From Planctomycetota bacterium (GTDB lineage Bacteria > Planctomycetota > Phycisphaerae > UBA1845 > Fen-1342), in NCBI GenBank assembly GCA_030616465.1, contig JAUWXH010000081.1, positions 1 to 7,651 on the forward strand: DNA of 7,651 bases, read 5' to 3'. Under the pieces are notes generated by a model. It ran no database searches. It had not been told where the DNA came from and saw nothing but the letters and a program-made list of their open reading frames with translations. The position numbers and the translations under genes were made by a program. This document shows, in pieces, positions 4,787 to 7,651 of this stretch; the stretch's first letter is position 1; the number at the start of each line of letters is the position of its first letter.

Positions 4787-5996
4787 GCTCGCCATCGAGA
4801 CCCGAGCTTGACTGCTGCCGCGAAACGAGCGCAGCGGCGGCCGTCAACTCGATAAACGGCATCAGCGGCACGCGGTAGCGCAGGCTGCCGACAAAGAGGC
4901 AGTGCAAGAGCGTGAAGTAGACCACCGGCAGCCAGAGCAGCAGGTGCAGCTTCCATTTCGCACGGGTCCGCCACAGCCCCACAGCGGTCGCCACCAGAAC
5001 CGCCAGCATGAACGCTGCACTGACGAACCCGGCGACACCGCCGCGGTATGACCCGACATTCGGCGTCAGGCTCCAGGTTCGCTGAAACTTGACCCCCGCC
5101 AGGCGCAGCACTCGGTCCCAGTCTTTCCGCATCTGCTCGACGGCCAGTCGGCGCAGGGCCTCGTCGCGCTCGACCTCATCGAGCTGGGCGAGTTTGGGCA
5201 TCTGCTGGAGGAACGACTGGTCGCTATCTCCTTTCGCCTGGGGCCCTTGCGCGTCATACAGCGTCACGCCGCCGTTCGTGCCCAGCCAGGCGGGGTGACC
5301 CAGCACAATCCGGTTGCGTAGCCCCCAGGGGAGTATCAAGATGCCGAGGGTGAGGACGTACAGGCCAAGGCGCCGCGTGGCGCGGACCCGGCTGCTATCG
5401 AAGCACCAGAGGATAATCCAGAGGACCACAATCCAGCCGGCGGCGGAGGGCCGCGTGAGGATGGCGGCCGCCCCCAACAGTGCGACGCCGACCACCGCGA
5501 GCCGATTCCGTTCAACGCGTTGCGCCGTCAGGCGCCACGCGGACGCCACCAGCCCCACGGCGATGAGCGTGAACAGCACCTCCGTCAACAACAGGTTGGC
5601 GAAGAAGATCGCGTAGGGATCGCAGCAGGCCAGCGCGCCGCCGACCCACGCGGCCCGTCGCCCGAGCGCCGCATCGGCGAGGCGGAACACGGCCCACGCC
5701 GTCGCCGCCCCGGTCAATGCCTGCGCCAGCCGCGCCAGCAGAATGCCCACCTCGCCGAGCCAAGCGAACAACGCCAGAAACAGGGGGTACATCGGCATGC
5801 GGGCGGCGTAGCGGCCGTCATCGCTGACCAGCGTGCCTTGCTCGACCAGGTTGGTGGCCAACTGCCAATGGAGTTGCTCGTCGTCGAACTCCAGCGCTGG
5901 CCCGGTTTGGTACCACCGCACCAGCACCCACGCGACCCGCAGCACAGCCGCGGCCACGAAAACCAGCACGCCGGGGTCCAGCCGGTATCGTCTCAT
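4776..5996 (-). CDS. GT39-like (PMT/ArnT-type, GT-C fold) membrane glycosyltransferase
   Basis: This is a multi-pass membrane protein of 406 residues. It resembles family GT39 enzymes, which move a sugar from a polyprenyl-phosphate donor to an acceptor on the outer face of the membrane. After the first membrane helix (about 9-27), the first external loop carries EFDDEQLHW (36-44), the acidic site expected for the catalytic Asp. RMPMYPLFLALF (66-77), LLTEVLF (136-142), LTRPSAAGW (180-188), PWGLRNRIVLGHP (223-235) and RYRVPLMPF (373-381) follow. These are the landmarks usual for the PMT_2 branch. It is shorter than typical 500-residue members and lacks a large C-terminal domain. The start ATG overlaps the tilS stop (ATGA, 5993-5996) with no separate ribosome site, implying translational coupling. 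Substrate and acceptor cannot be predicted. A role in cell-surface glycan or protein modification is inferred. Confidence 0.82.
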   Translation of the reverse strand: MRRYRLDPGVLVFVAAAVLRVAWVLVRWYQTGPALEFDDEQLHWQLATNLVEQGTLVSDDGRYAARMPMYPLFLALFAWLGEVGILLARLAQALTGAATAWAVFRLADAALGRRAAWVGGALACCDPYAIFFANLLLTEVLFTLIAVGLVASAWRLTAQRVERNRLAVVGVALLGAAAILTRPSAAGWIVVLWIILWCFDSSRVRATRRLGLYVLTLGILILPWGLRNRIVLGHPAWLGTNGGVTLYDAQGPQAKGDSDQSFLQQMPKLAQLDEVERDEALRRLAVEQMRKDWDRVLRLAGVKFQRTWSLTPNVGSYRGGVAGFVSAAFMLAVLVATAVGLWRTRAKWKLHLLLWLPVVYFTLLHCLFVGSLRYRVPLMPFIELTAAAALVSRQQSSSGLDGEPSS

Positions 5997-7462
5997 GGGG
6001 CGTCGGCCCGTGTGGCGGCGCCAGGCGTGAGCACCAGGTGCAGCGCCCGGCGGCTCGTCGGCCGCAGCTTGACCCGCTCATCGATCCGCAGCGGCATCAC
6101 CCAAACCGGCCCCTCCTGATCACACAGGATACCCGTCCGCGCCCGCAGTGAAGGCTCAACCTTCTCATCGATGAAGAAATCGCTCAGCCGCTTCGAACCC
6201 GGCGCCCCTAGCGGCCAGAAGCGATCTCCCTCCTGCCGGCCACGCACGACCAGCGGCGGCCGAACCCGATCGTAGTCCAGCCATTCCTCATATGGGTTCG
6301 CCGCGGCACGCAGCTCATCGATCTTCTCCGCATCGACCTCGCAGATCTCCGCGGTGAGCTCGGCACCCAACGCCGGCAACACTGTCCGGCCCGGGCACTT
6401 CACGAAGAGCGGGTGCAGCTCCGGCGTCGGCTCACTCTCGGCCAGCGGGCAGAACTCCAGCCGCTCATAAGACTTACGCACCGCTACCGGCCCCGGCAGG
6501 TGCAGCTCTTTGCCGCTGGACGGGTCGGCGGCCAGCTTGAGCACTGCCTCGACGTGGGCGAAACCCAGGTCCTGCTCGCCGCCGAGCACCTGCGAAACGG
6601 CCCGTCGGACCACCTCCGCCTGGATGATCCGTTGCTTGCTCAGCAAGGCGTTGGTGTTCAAGACGATGCGGTGCGGGCCTTCGGAGACGATCAGCGAGTC
6701 GAACGTGCGGGCGGCGGCATCCTCCAAATAGGTCCCCAGCCAGCGCGCCTGCTCCGCCAGCCGCAGCAGGGCGTCCGTCACGCCGGGATTCAACGCGTCA
6801 CGCAACAGCGGCAACACCGAATTGCGAATCCGCCCGCGCGCGAATTCGAGGCCTTCGTTAGTCGCATCGGTGCGAAACTTGATGCCACGCTCCGCGCACA
6901 ACGCCTCGATCATCACCCGCCGTTGCTGAAGCAGCGGGCGGACCAACCGCACGCGGCTGCCGGGCTGGATGGCGCGGATGTCCGCCATCCCCGCCAGGCC
7001 GCGCAAGCCGGTGCCGCGGCATATGCGGTGCAGGACGGTCTCGGCGTTGTCGTCGGCATGGTGGCCGACGGTAACGCACTCACTCCCGGTCTTGAGCGCG
7101 ACCCGTTCGAGGAACTCATACCGCCGCTGCCGGGCGATTTCCTCGGTCGAGCCGCCCCGCTCGGCTACCTCCGCGGGAATGTCCACCCGCTCCTGGTGAC
7201 AGGGCAGGCCAAGCTGATCGGCTAGGCCGGCGACAAAATCGGCGTCGGCGTCCGCCGCCTTACCCCGCAGCCCGTGGTGCAGGTGGGCCGCGTGGAGAGC
7301 CCAGCGCAACTCACGCCGCTCGGACAGGTCGCGCATCGCGTACAGCAGGAGTGTGGAATCGGGTCCGCCGGACACGCCGACCACCCACCGCGCCGCGGGA
7401 ACGAGCAGCCCGCGGCCCTCGAACCACTTGCCGAATTGGTCGATGAACGCATCCCAGGTCAC
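5993..7462 (-). CDS. tilS: tRNA(Ile)-lysidine synthetase TilS
   Basis: TilS attaches lysine, with ATP, to C34 of the CAU anticodon of tRNA-Ile2, changing it from Met to Ile identity and AUG to AUA decoding. It is cytoplasmic and usually essential. The 489-residue product has the N-type ATP-pyrophosphatase loop SGGPDS at 31-36 and HLHHGLRG at 60-67. GHHADDNAETVLHRICRG (133-150) follows, then RPLL (175-178), TDATN (198-202) and GRIRNSVLP (210-218). A middle substrate-binding region follows. The TilS C-terminal domain has GRQEGDRFWPLG (408-419) then SKRLSDFFIDEKV (423-435). Length is at the upper end of the family. The start is GTG 7462, chosen because GGAG stands 7 nt upstream and the PP-loop then falls about 30 residues in, as usual. 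The stop overlaps the glycosyltransferase start by four bases. Identity is firm. Confidence 0.97.
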   Translation of the reverse strand: MTWDAFIDQFGKWFEGRGLLVPAARWVVGVSGGPDSTLLLYAMRDLSERRELRWALHAAHLHHGLRGKAADADADFVAGLADQLGLPCHQERVDIPAEVAERGGSTEEIARQRRYEFLERVALKTGSECVTVGHHADDNAETVLHRICRGTGLRGLAGMADIRAIQPGSRVRLVRPLLQQRRVMIEALCAERGIKFRTDATNEGLEFARGRIRNSVLPLLRDALNPGVTDALLRLAEQARWLGTYLEDAAARTFDSLIVSEGPHRIVLNTNALLSKQRIIQAEVVRRAVSQVLGGEQDLGFAHVEAVLKLAADPSSGKELHLPGPVAVRKSYERLEFCPLAESEPTPELHPLFVKCPGRTVLPALGAELTAEICEVDAEKIDELRAAANPYEEWLDYDRVRPPLVVRGRQEGDRFWPLGAPGSKRLSDFFIDEKVEPSLRARTGILCDQEGPVWVMPLRIDERVKLRPTSRRALHLVLTPGAATRADAP

Positions 7463-7469
7463 CGGAGCA

Positions 7470-7473
7470 CTCC
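7470..7473 (-). promoter_or_regulatory. Shine-Dalgarno site deciding the GTG start of tilS
   Basis: GGAG on the minus strand sits 7 nt before GTG 7462. No in-frame ATG lies between this site and the PP-loop at a sensible distance, so the GTG start is preferred. Confidence 0.65.
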
Positions 7474-7543
7474 GCCGCCCGCCGCCGAGTACTCACGCCT
7501 CCCGGCGCCACCGGTGCGACGTTCCTCACGGGCGGAACTCGGC

Positions 7544-7549
7544 AGTATA
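7544..7549 (-). promoter_or_regulatory. Candidate -10 box of the tilS-glycosyltransferase pair
   Basis: TATACT on the minus strand matches five of six bases of the -10 consensus and lies about 80 nt before the tilS start. No good -35 hexamer is seen at 16-18 bp (ATCACC at 17 bp). TG occurs two bases before the box, close to but not exactly an extended -10. Moderate candidate only. Confidence 0.4.
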
Positions 7550-7576
7550 GGCAGGGTTGGCCGCGAGGTGATAGTG

Positions 7577-7598
7577 AAAAAAGCCCCTGCCGGCGCCC
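7577..7598 (-). terminator. Possible intrinsic terminator for a leftward gene beyond the right edge
   Basis: Read on the minus strand, GCGCC, loop GGCA and GGGGC (four of five pairs, one G-G mismatch) run directly into TTTTTT (7582-7577). This has the form of a short, imperfect rho-independent terminator, placed upstream of the tilS promoter candidate. The stem is weak, so this is tentative. Confidence 0.3.
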
Positions 7599-7609
7599 GG
7601 AGAAAACGA

Positions 7610-7651
7610 GGAGCCGCGGGCGTCAGCCTGCGCGCGACCCCGCGCGGGCTG
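7610..7651. repeat. GC-rich palindromic intergenic repeat, running to the window edge
   Basis: The first 25 bases (7610-7634, starting GGAGCCGCGGGCG) match 2913-2937 at 22 of 25 positions. They fold as CGCGGGC (7615-7621) with 7626-7632 around loop GTCA, with one G-T wobble. A perfect CCCGCGCGGG palindrome follows at 7639-7648. AGCC at 7612 and GGCT at 7647-7650 make the whole block roughly symmetrical. It may continue past the edge. Elements of this look are, from memory, frequent between planctomycete genes. Confidence 0.55.

Noticed and set aside
5520..6119. Open frame of 199 codons on the plus strand
   Set aside because: It is antisense to the glycosyltransferase and runs into the tilS end. 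The product is Arg/Gln/His-rich with no fold-like pattern.
6413..7225. Open frame of 270 codons on the plus strand
   Set aside because: It is antisense to tilS, whose motifs are unambiguous, and its own translation shows no family features. GC-rich third positions keep the opposite strand open.

Overview
The window is GC-rich bacterial DNA, with G or C at most third codon positions. It holds six protein genes: one cut by the left edge and five complete. Several things point to a planctomycete or a similar large-genome environmental bacterium: the exported protein with an ankyrin array, Ser/Arg/Pro linkers such as SRPSSRPS, and intergenic short palindromes of the 'CCGCAGAGAACGC' and 'GAGCCGCGGGCG' kinds. 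This assignment is inference from style and not from any marker gene. I would give it roughly even odds.

Left region (1-2652). The 3' part of msrA (methionine sulfoxide reductase A) runs rightward. It converges, across 70 bp, on a large leftward gene for an exported 699-residue protein. That protein has a signal peptide, a Trp-rich beta-propeller-like N-terminal half and nine C-terminal ankyrin repeats.

Centre (2653-4786). A 197-bp divergent promoter region separates the ankyrin gene from a rightward metal-homeostasis pair. The first gene of the pair is an ArsR/SmtB-family repressor that keeps both classical metal sites: a Cys/His alpha3N set and a D-x-H...H-x-x-H alpha5 set. A well-formed promoter (TTGACG, 17 bp, TAATAT) overlaps a palindromic SmtB-type operator (TGAACA-GT-TGTTCA) just ahead of it, which indicates autoregulation. 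About 290 bp downstream lies an SO_0444/ArsP-type permease with the PLCSC motif and a Cys/His-rich loop, expected to export Zn or Cu. The gap between the two genes is filled by five consecutive hairpins bracketed by inverted copies of a 14-mer. This looks like a mobile or REPIN-like palindromic element inserted inside a regulator-exporter unit.

Right region (4776-7651). Two leftward genes form a coupled pair. tilS (tRNA-Ile lysidine synthetase) comes first and overlaps, by ATGA, a GT39-like membrane glycosyltransferase. The 3' end of the glycosyltransferase overlaps the permease by 11 bp, tail to tail. The last 190 bp carry a probable tilS promoter, a possible terminator for an off-window leftward gene, and a GC-rich palindromic repeat. 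A 22/25-matching copy of that repeat lies inside the N-terminal extension of the ArsR gene.

The most unusual features are the hairpin array inside the metal operon, the repeat co-opted into the repressor's coding sequence, and the exported propeller-ankyrin protein. No defence system, CRISPR array, transposase or RNA gene was seen.
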